Assembly: GCA_965247175.1 (NCBI GenBank)
Contig: OZ252006.1
Span: 2,976,001-3,040,000 of the forward strand
Length of the DNA: 64,000 nucleotides
From: JANQMX01 sp965247175
GTDB lineage: Bacteria; Pseudomonadota; Alphaproteobacteria; Kiloniellales; DSM-21159
Reading direction: 5' to 3'
Shown here piece after piece: positions 1-8,356 of this stretch. The notes under the pieces are model-generated. The model saw nothing but the letters and a program-made list of their open reading frames with translations. It did not search any database and was not told the origin of the DNA. The number at the start of each line of letters is the position of its first letter. Position 1 is the first letter of the stretch. Position numbers and translations under genes: made by a program.

Positions 1-162
1 GTGCTCCAGTCCTTCCGGATAGAGAGCCGGAGAGGCGACCGTCACTTGCCGACTGTCGTCTTTCCAGAAGGTAATGGTGTCGCGCTCGGCGAGAGCCGCT
101 GAACTCCAAGTCGCAATCAACGACGCTGTGGCCAAGGCGACGGCCGGGAATGTTCTCTGCAT
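1..162 (-). CDS. Secreted protein, N-terminal fragment (possibly SMP-30/gluconolactonase-like)
   Basis: Only the first 54 codons lie in the window; the gene runs off the left edge. The ATG is at 162 and no stop occurs before the edge. The N-terminus is a clear Sec signal peptide (a hydrophobic stretch rich in Ala, Val, Leu and Ile, ending in AALA). The mature part contains SPALYPEGLEH, which resembles the start of SMP-30/gluconolactonase beta-propellers, but the fragment is too short to be certain. It is transcribed divergently from the LysR regulator at 398. Confidence 0.5.
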   Translation of the reverse strand, partial: MQRTFPAVALATASLIATWSSAALAERDTITFWKDDSRQVTVASPALYPEGLEH

Positions 163-397
163 GGCGGCTCCTGGTGTTTTGGGCGGTGGAGGAAAGTTCT
201 CGCGCCATATCTCGTGGCCCGGGCCGCCGGGACAACTGAGAAGGACTAAGCCGTTCGATGAGAAAAATCGCATCGATAACGACTTCGTGAGTCCGAGCGC
301 TCTCCCCTGTCGCCCTAGACTGCCGTTGCGACTCGATCGGCGAGTCGGAGCGTGAGCGGGGCTGGGCCCCGTCGAGCATACGAGACAGCGAATAGGC
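163..397. promoter_or_regulatory. Divergent promoter region with inverted repeats
   Basis: Non-coding stretch between the minus-strand secreted protein and the plus-strand LysR gene. It contains a perfect 6-bp inverted repeat GACTCG-N5-CGAGTC at 330-346. A weaker CGATG/CATCG pair lies a little upstream. LysR regulators usually bind such intergenic sites, but no -35/-10 pair can be assigned with confidence. Confidence 0.35.
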
Positions 398-1324
398 GTG
401 GCGCGGCTTCCTCCACTCAAGAGCATCCAGGCGTTCGAAGCGGCCGCGCGGCATTTGAGCTTCAAGCAGGCAGCCGACGAGCTTTGCGTGACGCCGACGG
501 CAGTGAGCCATCAGGTGAAGACGCTGGAGGACCACTTCGGCGTCAAGCTGTTCCACCGCCTGACCCGGTCACTGCGCCTGACCACCGAGGGCGAAGCCTA
601 CGCACCGCTGGTCCGCCAGGCCTTCGAGACGCTCACCGAGGCATCGCATGCGCTTCGCTCAGACGATGTCGAAGGCGAGATCGTCATCAGCACGACCACC
701 TCCATGGCAAGCAACTGGCTGGGACCGCGATTGCCGTCCTTCCGCGAGCGCTTTCCCGATCTCGTCGTGCGCGTGCTTGGATCGGACAGCGTCAGCGAGT
801 TCCCAAGGGACGGGGTTGATGTCGCAATCCGCTACGGCTTCGGAAACTATCCGGACCTGCACGCAGCCTGGGTGCTGGACGACGTCGTGGCCCCCGTCTG
901 CGCACCCGAATTCCCAATATCGCCCGACGACGCGACAGCCCTGCTGGACGCGCCTCTGATCAACTACGAATGGCTCGGCTTCTCCGACGTAGATCCCACC
1001 TGGGCGAAGTGGTTCCGCGCGGCAGGCATCGACGCCGAACCGCCAAGGGAAACCGTGACCTATAGCGACGAGCACATCTGCCTGCAGGCGGCAGTCGACG
1101 GGCAAGGGTTGGCATTGGTCAGCCTGATCGCGGCGGCCCGCGCACTCGACTGCGGCCAGCTCGTGGCGCCCTACGGGACGACCCTCAAGAACAAGAGCTA
1201 CTACCTCGTTTGCCCGGCGAGCCAGGCTCGCACGGCCAAGGTTGCCGCCTTCCAGGACTGGCTGCTCGAACAGGCAGACAATTTCCGCGACAGCAAGATC
1301 GGCACAGAGTTCTTCGGAGCCTGA
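398..1324 (+). CDS. LysR-family transcriptional regulator, GcvA-like
   Basis: A 308-residue protein with a winged helix-turn-helix in about residues 5-64 (FEAAARHLSFKQAADEL, then TPTAVSHQVKTLE) and a type 2 periplasmic-binding-fold effector domain over about 90-300. The N-terminus LPPLKSIQAFEAAARH is typical of the GcvA/AmpR subgroup. Length is normal for LysR. The start is GTG at 398. It may control the divergent secreted protein or the downstream DUF1989 gene; the effector cannot be inferred. Confidence 0.9.
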   Translation: MARLPPLKSIQAFEAAARHLSFKQAADELCVTPTAVSHQVKTLEDHFGVKLFHRLTRSLRLTTEGEAYAPLVRQAFETLTEASHALRSDDVEGEIVISTTTSMASNWLGPRLPSFRERFPDLVVRVLGSDSVSEFPRDGVDVAIRYGFGNYPDLHAAWVLDDVVAPVCAPEFPISPDDATALLDAPLINYEWLGFSDVDPTWAKWFRAAGIDAEPPRETVTYSDEHICLQAAVDGQGLALVSLIAAARALDCGQLVAPYGTTLKNKSYYLVCPASQARTAKVAAFQDWLLEQADNFRDSKIGTEFFGA

Positions 1325-1403
1325 ACAGGGCCTGCTTCGCGGCGAGGCTTTTCAACGCCTGGAAACTGCGGCCTGATCCAGCCGAACAAAAGGGAGTTTG
1401 CCG

Positions 1404-2087
1404 ATGGACAAGGCCTTCGACCCGGCGGTGCCAGACGGTCGCAACGCAAGCCTGGAGAGCGCGATCTCGGCGGACGGCAGGCCGGCGGCTGGCGAAACCT
1501 ATCTCGTGCCGGCCCGCTGTGGCGTCGCGGTCGCGCTGTCACCCGGGCAGCGTCTCGTCATCGTCAACAGCCACGGCACCCAGGTCTGCGACTTCTGGGC
1601 CTTCAATACCGAGGACCTCGACGAGCACCTCTCGATGGAGCATCTGCACACCCAGCTTGGCTCGATCTATCCCAAGCCGGGCGATCCGCTGGTCAGCAAT
1701 CGGCGCCGAGCCCTGCTGACCTTCGAGGCCGACAGCTCACCCGGCGTCCACGACACCGTCATCGCCTCCTGCGACCACCACCGCTACCAGCAGCTCGGCT
1801 GCACGGACTATCACGACAACTGCACCGACAACCTGCGCATGGCGCTGATCGCCATCGGACGAAAGGCACCGGCCATCCCGGCACCCTTCAATGTCTGGAT
1901 GAACACGCCCGTGGCGGCAGACGGCACGGTGTCCTGGCTGCCGACCGTCGCCAAGCCGGGCGACGAGGTGGCCTTTCGCGCCGAGACAGCGTGCCTTGCT
2001 GTGATGTCGGCCTGCCCGCAGGACCTCATGCCGATCAACGGCGAGGGCTGCCTGCCGCAGGAGCTACACTTCCGGGTCGAACAGTAG
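1404..2087 (+). CDS. DUF1989 (urea carboxylase-associated) family protein
   Basis: About 227 residues. The sequence matches the DUF1989 family often found beside urea amidolyase or nitrogen metabolism genes: conserved TQVCDFWAFN, SCDHHRYQQLG and NLRMAL blocks, and a C-terminal VMSACPQDLMPIN block. Conserved Cys and His suggest a metal site, but the biochemical role of the family is not settled. The start is set to ATG 1404 because AGGGAG sits 7-8 nt upstream; an in-frame TTG lies at 1398. No urea carboxylase gene is in view. It follows the LysR gene in the same direction. Confidence 0.8.
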   Translation: MDKAFDPAVPDGRNASLESAISADGRPAAGETYLVPARCGVAVALSPGQRLVIVNSHGTQVCDFWAFNTEDLDEHLSMEHLHTQLGSIYPKPGDPLVSNRRRALLTFEADSSPGVHDTVIASCDHHRYQQLGCTDYHDNCTDNLRMALIAIGRKAPAIPAPFNVWMNTPVAADGTVSWLPTVAKPGDEVAFRAETACLAVMSACPQDLMPINGEGCLPQELHFRVEQ

Positions 2088-2113
2088 CCGTTCGAAGTTA
2101 AACAGCCTCGCCC

Positions 2114-3199
2114 CTAGGCGTGGCCGGTCCGCGCCCAGACGCTGCCGGTGGCCAGGTAGCGCAGCCCGGCCCAGGCGCCGAGAAAGATCGACGCGAAGGC
2201 GATGGGCGCGGACAGCGAGAGAGTCGAAAGACCAGTGAGGCCCTGGCCGATGGTGCAGCCGAGCGCCGTCACGCCGCCGAAGCCCATCAGGCTGGCCCCA
2301 CCGAGATGGCGCAGCAGCTCGCGGCGGCCATCGAAGCCCTCGATGCGCAGCTCGCCTTTCGACCAGCTGACCAGAAAGGCGCCGAGCACTACGCCGAAGA
2401 CACTGCCTATGCCGAAGTTGGCCGTCGCCCCGGTGAAGGTCATGAGATAGACCAGCGCTTCGCCGACCGGCGTCACGAAGGTGAGCGAGCGCAGCGGTGC
2501 CGGCTCGAACGGATCGGCCCCAAGCACACCGGTGGCGAACCAGCCGGCGGAGACCAGCACGCCCATGGCAAGGCCGCCGAAGATCCCGGCGCGGGAGCGG
2601 CGAAAGCCGGCATCCTGCCAGCAGTAGATCAAGAGGCCAGCGACCAGCAGGAGTACCACGGGCCAGCGCAGCAGCTCCGCCGAGCTATTGGACAGAAAGG
2701 CCAGCACATCGAGCAGGCTCTGGCTGCCAACGGCGTCGAGCTGGATGTTGGTTGGCTCGATGAAGACAATCCGCGCTACACCGAAGAGACCCCGCAAGGT
2801 CATATAGGCGGCGACGGCCAGCACCAGGAAAACGACCAGATAACGCAGATCGCCGCTGCCCAGACGCACCAGCGAGCCATAGCCGCAGGTGCCGACCAGC
2901 GCCATCCCATAGCCGAAGCAGAGGCCGCCGACGATCGCGCCGAGCCAGGAGAAGTCGGGCATCAGGTAGATCGCGCGATGGAGGTCGATCAGGCCGCCAG
3001 CTGCCATCGACTGGGTGAGAAGAATGGCCACGGCAATGGCCAGCAGCCAGCTCCGAAGGCGCCGCCGGTCCGCCGCGAGACAAGCATCCGCGATGGCCCC
3101 CAGGGTGCAGAACTCCGCCAAGCGTGCGGTGGCACCGAACGCCGCGCCGATGATCAGGCCAAGACCCGCCATCTGAAGCGAGATGGGCAGATCGAGCAT
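2114..3199 (-). CDS. soxT: YeeE/YedE-family membrane protein (SoxT-type sulfur compound transporter)
   Basis: Multi-pass membrane protein (about ten hydrophobic segments) with the two-fold YeeE/YedE (DUF395) repeats. Conserved cysteines sit in Gly-rich turns: LAEFCTLGAIADA, VGTCGYGSLVRLG and ALGCTIGQGLTGLS. Family members such as TsuA take up thiosulfate, and SoxT proteins are encoded in sox clusters. The start at 3199 is chosen because GGGAGGAG lies 8-9 nt upstream; the longer reading to 3247 lacks this. It is divergent from soxR and lies at the edge of the Sox island. Role in thiosulfate import or sulfur signalling is inferred. Confidence 0.85.
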   Translation of the reverse strand: MLDLPISLQMAGLGLIIGAAFGATARLAEFCTLGAIADACLAADRRRLRSWLLAIAVAILLTQSMAAGGLIDLHRAIYLMPDFSWLGAIVGGLCFGYGMALVGTCGYGSLVRLGSGDLRYLVVFLVLAVAAYMTLRGLFGVARIVFIEPTNIQLDAVGSQSLLDVLAFLSNSSAELLRWPVVLLLVAGLLIYCWQDAGFRRSRAGIFGGLAMGVLVSAGWFATGVLGADPFEPAPLRSLTFVTPVGEALVYLMTFTGATANFGIGSVFGVVLGAFLVSWSKGELRIEGFDGRRELLRHLGGASLMGFGGVTALGCTIGQGLTGLSTLSLSAPIAFASIFLGAWAGLRYLATGSVWARTGHA

Positions 3200-3575
3200 C
3201 CCAGGGCACTCCTCCCACGGCCACGGCGTTGCTTTGTTTTTTGGCACCGCGCCGATATCGCGCCAGTCACCCGGCGCAGCCGATAGATTGGTTCAAGAGA
3301 ACGGCCGGCTCAAGACGTCAGCAAGGGACAGGTTGGTCTCTAGACAGCGAACAGGCGCTTCTCCAGTCTTTTCTTGTAAATCAAAACGTTGTGCTGCTTC
3401 GCGTTATCCTCTACTGTCAGCCGCACCTAGGGCCAGTGCGCGACGCACCTGCGTCGCGTTGGCGCGCATAGCGGCCAAGTGACCAAGCTTGTCTGGGATT
3501 TCGAGAACCGCGGGCGTATATGGAGCGACAGGCGGGTCTGCACGGCGGGCCGCATGCGCCACTGGGACGTTTGGA
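3200..3575. promoter_or_regulatory. soxT/soxR divergent intergenic region with a 20-bp perfect palindrome
   Basis: No gene is visible here. At 3439-3458 lies a perfect inverted repeat with 9-bp arms, CGCGACGCA and TGCGTCGCG, around CC. It could be an operator or a transcribed hairpin. The AT-rich ATTC/GAAT motif seen in the other sox promoters is absent, so this promoter pair may be controlled differently. Confidence 0.5.
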
Positions 3576-3950
3576 ATGGATGATCTAAGCAGCAAAGACT
3601 TGGCAGAGCTGTCGCAGAGCGCTGACCGCGCCGCGGACTTTCTCAAAGCTCTGGCCAACCGCAATCGGCTGACCATCCTTTGCCTGCTCTCCCAGGGGGA
3701 GCGCAGCGTCAGCGATCTAGAGGCTTTTCTCGGCATTCGTCAGCCGACCCTCTCGCAGCAGTTGGCGGTCCTGCGGGAAGAGAACCTCGTCGCCACGCGG
3801 CGTGACGGCAAGGCGATCTACTATCGCCTGGCCAGCCAGGAAGCCGAGCAAGTCATCGGCATGCTTTACGAGCTGTTCTGCAAGCAGTCCGCGCCGGCCA
3901 ATCAGCGTGGAAAGGCGCGGGAACTGGCCTTGGTCGACGAGGCCGACTAA
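3576..3950 (+). CDS. soxR: ArsR-family sulfur-responsive repressor (SoxR / BigR / SqrR type)
   Basis: A 124-residue winged helix-turn-helix protein: helix alpha3 and recognition helix around VSDLEAFLGIRQPTLSQQL, wing at REENLVATRRDGKAIYYRL. Two cysteines, C36 (ILCLL) and C102 (ELFC), occupy the positions of the dithiol pair that forms a per/polysulfide bridge in BigR/SqrR regulators; sulfide or polysulfide would relieve repression. Start taken at ATG 3576 because the upstream reading (from 3489) is not family-like. It sits between soxT and soxDC, as soxR does in Paracoccus-type clusters. It is not the MerR-type SoxR of oxidative stress. Confidence 0.9.
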   Translation: MDDLSSKDLAELSQSADRAADFLKALANRNRLTILCLLSQGERSVSDLEAFLGIRQPTLSQQLAVLREENLVATRRDGKAIYYRLASQEAEQVIGMLYELFCKQSAPANQRGKARELALVDEAD

Positions 3951-3971
3951 GCGGCAACCCAACACCAACGA

Positions 3972-4613
3972 TCAGTCCAAGACCGGTTGCGCCTCGTCCG
4001 GCGTCACGTCGAGAATGACGGCACGCCCGATGACCTCGACGCTATCCTTGCAGTTCTGCATGCAGGGCTCGCCCTTGGGAACGTCGTGCTGCTCACGGAC
4101 GAAGAAGCCCGCTTCGTTGGGCATGCGGATCTCGGAGAAGTTCTCCTGGCTCAGGACGAACTCCTCATCGACCACGTCGTTGAGGTACAGCAGATAGGCC
4201 GTCACGGCGTAGGTGTCGTCCGCCGACAGCGAACGGGCGAAGCCGAAGGGCATGGCGCGGTAGACGTAGTCCCAGACGGTGCTGGCATAGGGCCAATAGC
4301 TGCCGACGGTCTTCTCCGGCCGGTCATCGACGAGAGTCTCGAACCCGCCCATCAAGACCGGGTAACGCCCGGCGCCCTCGCCGAACTCGCCGTGGCAGAC
4401 CGCGCACTGCTCAAGATAGATCTCCTCGCCGACCAGCACGCTGCCGCTGCCGGGCGGCAAGCCTTGACCGTCGGGGCGAATGTCCACGTCCCAGCCGGCG
4501 ATCTCCTCGGGAGTCGCCACCCGGCCCAAGCCGTACTTGCCTTCGGCCAGCACGGGACCGGCCAGCATGCAGAGGGCGGCAGCGGCGATGGCAGGCTTAG
4601 CCCAGGCGAACAT
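3972..4613 (-). CDS. soxD: SoxD, cytochrome c subunit of sulfane dehydrogenase SoxCD
   Basis: Periplasmic c-type cytochrome: signal peptide (AIAAAALCMLAGPVLA) followed by a heme site CAVCH and downstream Met-containing loops (RAMPFGF). Two further cysteines occur near the C-terminus (CMQNC). With SoxC it oxidises the SoxY-bound sulfane sulfur, releasing six electrons. At about 213 residues it is shorter than the diheme SoxD of Paracoccus and keeps a single CxxCH. The start overlaps the end of soxC by 17 nt, with GGAG inside soxC upstream of the ATG, pointing to translational coupling. Confidence 0.85.
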   Translation of the reverse strand: MFAWAKPAIAAAALCMLAGPVLAEGKYGLGRVATPEEIAGWDVDIRPDGQGLPPGSGSVLVGEEIYLEQCAVCHGEFGEGAGRYPVLMGGFETLVDDRPEKTVGSYWPYASTVWDYVYRAMPFGFARSLSADDTYAVTAYLLYLNDVVDEEFVLSQENFSEIRMPNEAGFFVREQHDVPKGEPCMQNCKDSVEVIGRAVILDVTPDEAQPVLD

Positions 4614-5892
4614 TCTCAACCACTCCGTCCGGATTGACCTGCCAGGTCTGAATGCTGTTGTTGTGATAGATGGAGTTGACGCCGCGCACCTCCTGCAAGC
4701 TGGCGATATCCGGCTGGACGTAGCCTGTCTCGTCGACGCAGCGGCTTTGCAGCAGGGCGGGCTTGCCGTCCCAATGCCAGTCAAAGGTGAAGCGGGTGAG
4801 GCACTTCGGCAGGACCGGGCCGTGCAGTTGCGCTGTCTGCCAGTTCATGCCGCCGTCGAGCGAGACGTCCACCCGGGCGATCTTCCCGGCGCCGGACCAG
4901 GCCAGGCCCTTGATCAACTGGAAGCCCTCCGTGGTCACCGGCTTCTCCGGGCTCGGGCTGGTGATCACCGACTTGGCCTCCATGGTCCAGGTGAACTTGT
5001 AGGCGTCACCGGAGGGCAGCAGATCGGTGTACTTGGAGGTTTCCTCCCGGTGATACCAGGCGGCATCGCCCACTTCGATGCGGCGCAGCCACTTGACCCA
5101 CATGTTGCCTTCCCATCCGGGCACGACCAGTCGCAGGGGATAGCCCTGCTCCGGACGCAGCCGCTCGCCGTTCATCGAGTACGCGACCAGGCAATCGTCG
5201 AGCGCCTTTTCCATCGGGATGGAGCGGGTCATGCCGGAGGAGTCGGCGCCTTCGGCCAGGATCCAGGACCCCTTGGGCTTGAGGCCGGCTTCGGCCAGGA
5301 GCGTTCTGAGCGAGACGCCGGTGTACTGGACGCAGTGGATCATGCCGTGGGTGTACTGCACGCCATTCAACTGCGCGCCGCGCCACTCCATGCCGCCGTT
5401 CGCCGCACACTCCAGGAAGTAGAAGCGGTTCTCCTGCGGGAAGCGCTTGATCTCATCGACGGTGAAGAGCAGCGGCCGCTCGACCAGGCCGTGGATCATC
5501 AAGCGATGATCCTGCGGGCTGATGTCGGCGCGTCCGCCGTGATGGCGCTCGAAGCAGAGGCCGTTCGGGGTGACAAAGCCGTCCAACTCGTGGATCGGCG
5601 TGAAGTTGACGGAGGACTCCGGGGTTGCGGTCAGCCATTCGACCCGCCGCCGCACCACATCGCCCTCGTATTCCGATGGCGTGCCGTAGGGCCGCGCATC
5701 GACGCCCTCGCCCAGATAGACGCTCCAGTCGGGGTTGTTGGGCGGCAGGTTCTCCGGCGAGCCGGCAGCGCGCAGTCCGGGGGCCAAGGCGAGGGACGAG
5801 ACCACGCCTCCCGCCGCGGCGCCACCCAGCAAGAGCCGGCGGCGGTCGAGCAAACCGGGCGCCTGCGATTCCTTTGGCCTGTCGCTAGACAT
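4597..5892 (-). CDS. soxC: SoxC, molybdopterin subunit of sulfane dehydrogenase
   Basis: Sulfite-oxidase-fold protein of about 431 residues with a Tat signal (DRRRLLLGGAAAGG). The Mo-ligand cysteine lies in YFLECAANGG; the C-terminal dimerisation domain follows (VDVSLDGGMNWQTAQL). It exports folded with its Mo cofactor and works with SoxD to oxidise SoxY-Cys-S-S- to the sulfonate level, which avoids sulfur globule formation. Start is ATG 5892 (GGGAGA upstream); an in-frame GTG lies two codons earlier. It leads the soxC-soxD pair, downstream of a candidate SoxR site at 5955-5991. Confidence 0.95.
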   Translation of the reverse strand: MSSDRPKESQAPGLLDRRRLLLGGAAAGGVVSSLALAPGLRAAGSPENLPPNNPDWSVYLGEGVDARPYGTPSEYEGDVVRRRVEWLTATPESSVNFTPIHELDGFVTPNGLCFERHHGGRADISPQDHRLMIHGLVERPLLFTVDEIKRFPQENRFYFLECAANGGMEWRGAQLNGVQYTHGMIHCVQYTGVSLRTLLAEAGLKPKGSWILAEGADSSGMTRSIPMEKALDDCLVAYSMNGERLRPEQGYPLRLVVPGWEGNMWVKWLRRIEVGDAAWYHREETSKYTDLLPSGDAYKFTWTMEAKSVITSPSPEKPVTTEGFQLIKGLAWSGAGKIARVDVSLDGGMNWQTAQLHGPVLPKCLTRFTFDWHWDGKPALLQSRCVDETGYVQPDIASLQEVRGVNSIYHNNSIQTWQVNPDGVVENVRLG

Positions 5893-5954
5893 GGGCACTC
5901 TCCCTTGAACGTCTTGCCGTCGATAGACCTTCCGACGGTATCTTTGACCGCAAA

Positions 5955-5991
5955 CTTATTCGATAGAGATAATTTATCAAGATTGAATATG
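5955..5991. promoter_or_regulatory. Candidate SoxR operator upstream of soxCD
   Basis: A 37-bp element starting with TTATTCG and ending with TATCAAGATTGAATATG. It aligns without gaps to 13984-14020 in the soxX/soxS region, with roughly three quarters of positions identical. It contains an ATTC half-site and a GAAT half-site, as in ArsR-type sulfide sensors. It lies about 65 nt upstream of the soxC start. The region is distinctly AT-richer than its surroundings. Confidence 0.6.
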
Positions 5992-6029
5992 TTTTCACAG
6001 ACCTATCCTGTCTGCACCGTACCTATGGC

Positions 6030-6617
6030 TTAGGAGCCGGAGCTCTGCCGCAGATAGTCGTTGAAGCCGGTGGTCTCGTAGGCCTTCTCGCGGACGAAGC
6101 GAAACATGGCCAGGAAGTGCGGCGGGCGGAAGTAGCCCGGCATGCGCGCGACCTCAGCCTCGCTGCCCTTGCGGCTGGCGACTTGGTCCAAGCTCTCAGG
6201 AAAGAACTGCGTCGTCGGGGTGAAGCGCACACCCCACTTGCGGGCCAGTGCGCGCTCCTCCATCGCCTCGCCGTCGAAGTCGACCACCTCGCGCGAGCCG
6301 ATCAGGTTGAGCTGCAGGATGTCGAAGTTGCCGCTGACGAAATCCCGGATCTCGGGATCGGCGAAGTTGACCAAGTGGGTTTCCTTGCAATAGGGGCAAC
6401 CCCTCAGCTCCCACATGACGGCGAAGCGCTTGCCGCTGTCGGCCGCAAGCTCGAGGTCTTCGGCAAGATCGAGAAAGGATTGGACGAAGAAAGGCTGCTC
6501 GTAGAGGCCGTCGTCGTTCAGGACCGGGGCCTCGGCGGCGGCGGGCCGCGCAGCGGTGCCGAGCGCACCGCCGACCAGTCCCAAGCCAAGGCCAAGAAAT
6601 CCGCGGCGTTCAATCAT
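6030..6617 (-). CDS. soxW: SoxW, periplasmic thioredoxin-like protein
   Basis: A 195-residue protein with an N-terminal RRGFLGLG signal, probably Tat-type or Sec, followed by a thioredoxin fold. The redox motif is CPYC (ELRGCPYCKETH) and the cis-Pro loop is RFTPTTQF. Family knowledge: SoxW receives electrons from the membrane protein SoxV and reduces Sox components such as SoxY. The gene precedes soxC by about 137 nt and is divergent from the spermidine-synthase-like gene. A second thioredoxin-like gene, soxS, occurs at 14029. Confidence 0.9.
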   Translation of the reverse strand: MIERRGFLGLGLGLVGGALGTAARPAAAEAPVLNDDGLYEQPFFVQSFLDLAEDLELAADSGKRFAVMWELRGCPYCKETHLVNFADPEIRDFVSGNFDILQLNLIGSREVVDFDGEAMEERALARKWGVRFTPTTQFFPESLDQVASRKGSEAEVARMPGYFRPPHFLAMFRFVREKAYETTGFNDYLRQSSGS

Positions 6618-6665
6618 CCCGAACTCCCTTTCGCAGTATCAGTCGTTTACCTCGACCCTTGGACA

Positions 6666-6689
6666 ACATATTCTAGTCGATGAATATGT
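6666..6689. promoter_or_regulatory. ATTC-N8-GAAT palindrome, candidate SoxR operator (soxW / spermidine-synthase-like gene)
   Basis: Perfect inverted repeat with 8-bp arms, ACATATTC and GAATATGT, separated by TAGTCGAT. The core ATTC-N8-GAAT spacing is the architecture I recall for SqrR/BigR-class ArsR regulators. It sits in the 80-108 bp gap between soxW on the minus strand and the membrane-fused spermidine-synthase-like gene on the plus strand, so it could control both. Confidence 0.65.
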
Positions 6690-6697
6690 AATTGCAC

Positions 6698-8329
6698 GTG
6701 GAAAACACGAACAGAGGGGGGAGCGTGGCAAGCCTGCATAGCGGACCTCATGAGCGATCCGCCGCTGGGACCGCAGCCCTGTCCACGGGAAGCGCAACGC
6801 GGCGCGCGGCCTATGCCGCGGCTGTCCTGCTCAGCTCCGCCGGCGGCCTGATCCTGGAGATCGTCGCCGGACGCATGATCGCGCCCTATGTGGGCATGTC
6901 GCTCTACACCTGGACGGCTGTCATCGCGGTGGTGCTGGCCGGTTTCTCCATCGGCCATTGGATCGGCGGCCGGCTGGCGCATCACGGCCACGCCGCCTCC
7001 TGTCGCATCCTGGCCTGGCTGCTAGCGCTGGCCGCTGTCACCACCGTGGCCTGCCTGCCGCTCATTCGCCTGATCTCCCCCTTCGTTCTGGGCGCCGGCT
7101 TCCACCCCATCACCGCCATCGTTCTCCTGACCAGCGCGCTCTTCATCCTGCCCAGTCTCTTCGTCGGCACGCTCTCTCCCATCCTGACCAAGCTCGCCAT
7201 CGAGGAGCAGCAAGACGCGCCGGGGCGGGCGCTCGGCTTGATGTTCGCCAGCGGCGCCATCGGCAGCATCGCCGGAACGCTGGCGGCCGGCTATGTGATG
7301 ATCTCCTGGATAGGCTCCATCGGCTCCGTGCTGGCCGTCGCCGCGGGCTACCTGCTGATGGCCGGCGGCTTTGCCTGGGCCGCGCGGCCGAGCCCGCGCC
7401 GCGCCTTCGCTTCGGCCCTGGCCGTGCTGGCGACCGGAGCCTTGCTGCTTGGCCTGTCGAACAGGCTCGAGGCCCTTACCAGCCCCTGCAAGGTCGAAAG
7501 CCAGTACTACTGCATCCAGGTGATGGATTTCTCGCCGCAGACCGGCCGGCCCTCTGCGATCATGGTGCTCGACCACCTGGCGCACGGCATCAACGATCAG
7601 GCCGACCCGACCTATCTTCACTCGCCCTATCTGGAGCTGACCGACAGCTTCCTGCGGGACCGCTTCGGCGATGCCGAGGACTTCTCCGCCTACTTCGTCG
7701 GCGGCGGCGCCAACACCTTGCCGCGGGCCTGGGACGCGCGCCATCCCGGCGCCTCGCTGCTCATCGCGGAAATCGATCCGGCCGTCACGCAGATGGCGGA
7801 GGACGCCATGTGGTTCACGCCAAGCGACCGGACGCAGGTTGCGCATGGCGACGGCCGCCTGGTATTGCGCGACCTACCGGAAGACGTGGTGTTCGACGCC
7901 ATCATCGGCGACGCCTACCACGACATCTCCGTTCCGCAGCATCTGACCACGCAGGAATTTGCGCAGCTCATCCATGACCGCCTGGCACCCCACGGCTTCT
8001 ACGCCGCCAACGTCATCGACAGCAGCAAGCGTCCGCTCTTCCTCTTGGCGCTCGCCCACACTCTGCAGTCCGTCTTTCCAGAGGTGCAGGTCTGGATCCA
8101 TCCGGAACAGGTGATGGCGGGCGCGCGCGCCACCTATGTGGTGACCGCCGCCCAGGAGGGCTTCGCCTTGGACCAGCTCCGAGGCGCGGATGGTCAGGCC
8201 CTCTCCTGGATCCTCTGGCCGCCCGAAGAGTTGGCCGGCTCGATCAAACGCTCGGGAGTCCCGCTGCTGACCGACAACTACGCGCCGGTCGACCGGCTGA
8301 TGCTGCACGTCCTGGCGGAGGAGCCTTGA
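6698..8329 (+). CDS. Membrane-fused spermidine-synthase-like protein
   Basis: About 540 residues. The first half (about 40-245) is hydrophobic with six or seven membrane segments, resembling the MFS-like N-terminus of fused spermidine synthase proteins. The second half is a Rossmann methyltransferase-like spermidine synthase domain: GGGANTLPR, the acidic EIDP, GDGR and GDAYHD. Whether it makes polyamines is doubtful; these fusions are mostly uncharacterised. Start is uncertain: TTG 6692, GTG 6698 or GTG 6725 are in frame and none has ideal RBS spacing. It lies inside the Sox island, beside a candidate SoxR site, and probably forms an operon with the next gene. Confidence 0.75.
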   Translation: MENTNRGGSVASLHSGPHERSAAGTAALSTGSATRRAAYAAAVLLSSAGGLILEIVAGRMIAPYVGMSLYTWTAVIAVVLAGFSIGHWIGGRLAHHGHAASCRILAWLLALAAVTTVACLPLIRLISPFVLGAGFHPITAIVLLTSALFILPSLFVGTLSPILTKLAIEEQQDAPGRALGLMFASGAIGSIAGTLAAGYVMISWIGSIGSVLAVAAGYLLMAGGFAWAARPSPRRAFASALAVLATGALLLGLSNRLEALTSPCKVESQYYCIQVMDFSPQTGRPSAIMVLDHLAHGINDQADPTYLHSPYLELTDSFLRDRFGDAEDFSAYFVGGGANTLPRAWDARHPGASLLIAEIDPAVTQMAEDAMWFTPSDRTQVAHGDGRLVLRDLPEDVVFDAIIGDAYHDISVPQHLTTQEFAQLIHDRLAPHGFYAANVIDSSKRPLFLLALAHTLQSVFPEVQVWIHPEQVMAGARATYVVTAAQEGFALDQLRGADGQALSWILWPPEELAGSIKRSGVPLLTDNYAPVDRLMLHVLAEEP

Positions 8330-8356
8330 GCGTGATGCCGCGAAAGGACTCTTGAG

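Noticed and set aside
2120..3286. 388-codon plus-strand ORF opposite soxT
   Set aside because: Low-complexity Ala/Arg/Gln/Glu composition from reading the antisense of a membrane protein gene; soxT on the other strand has clear family motifs.
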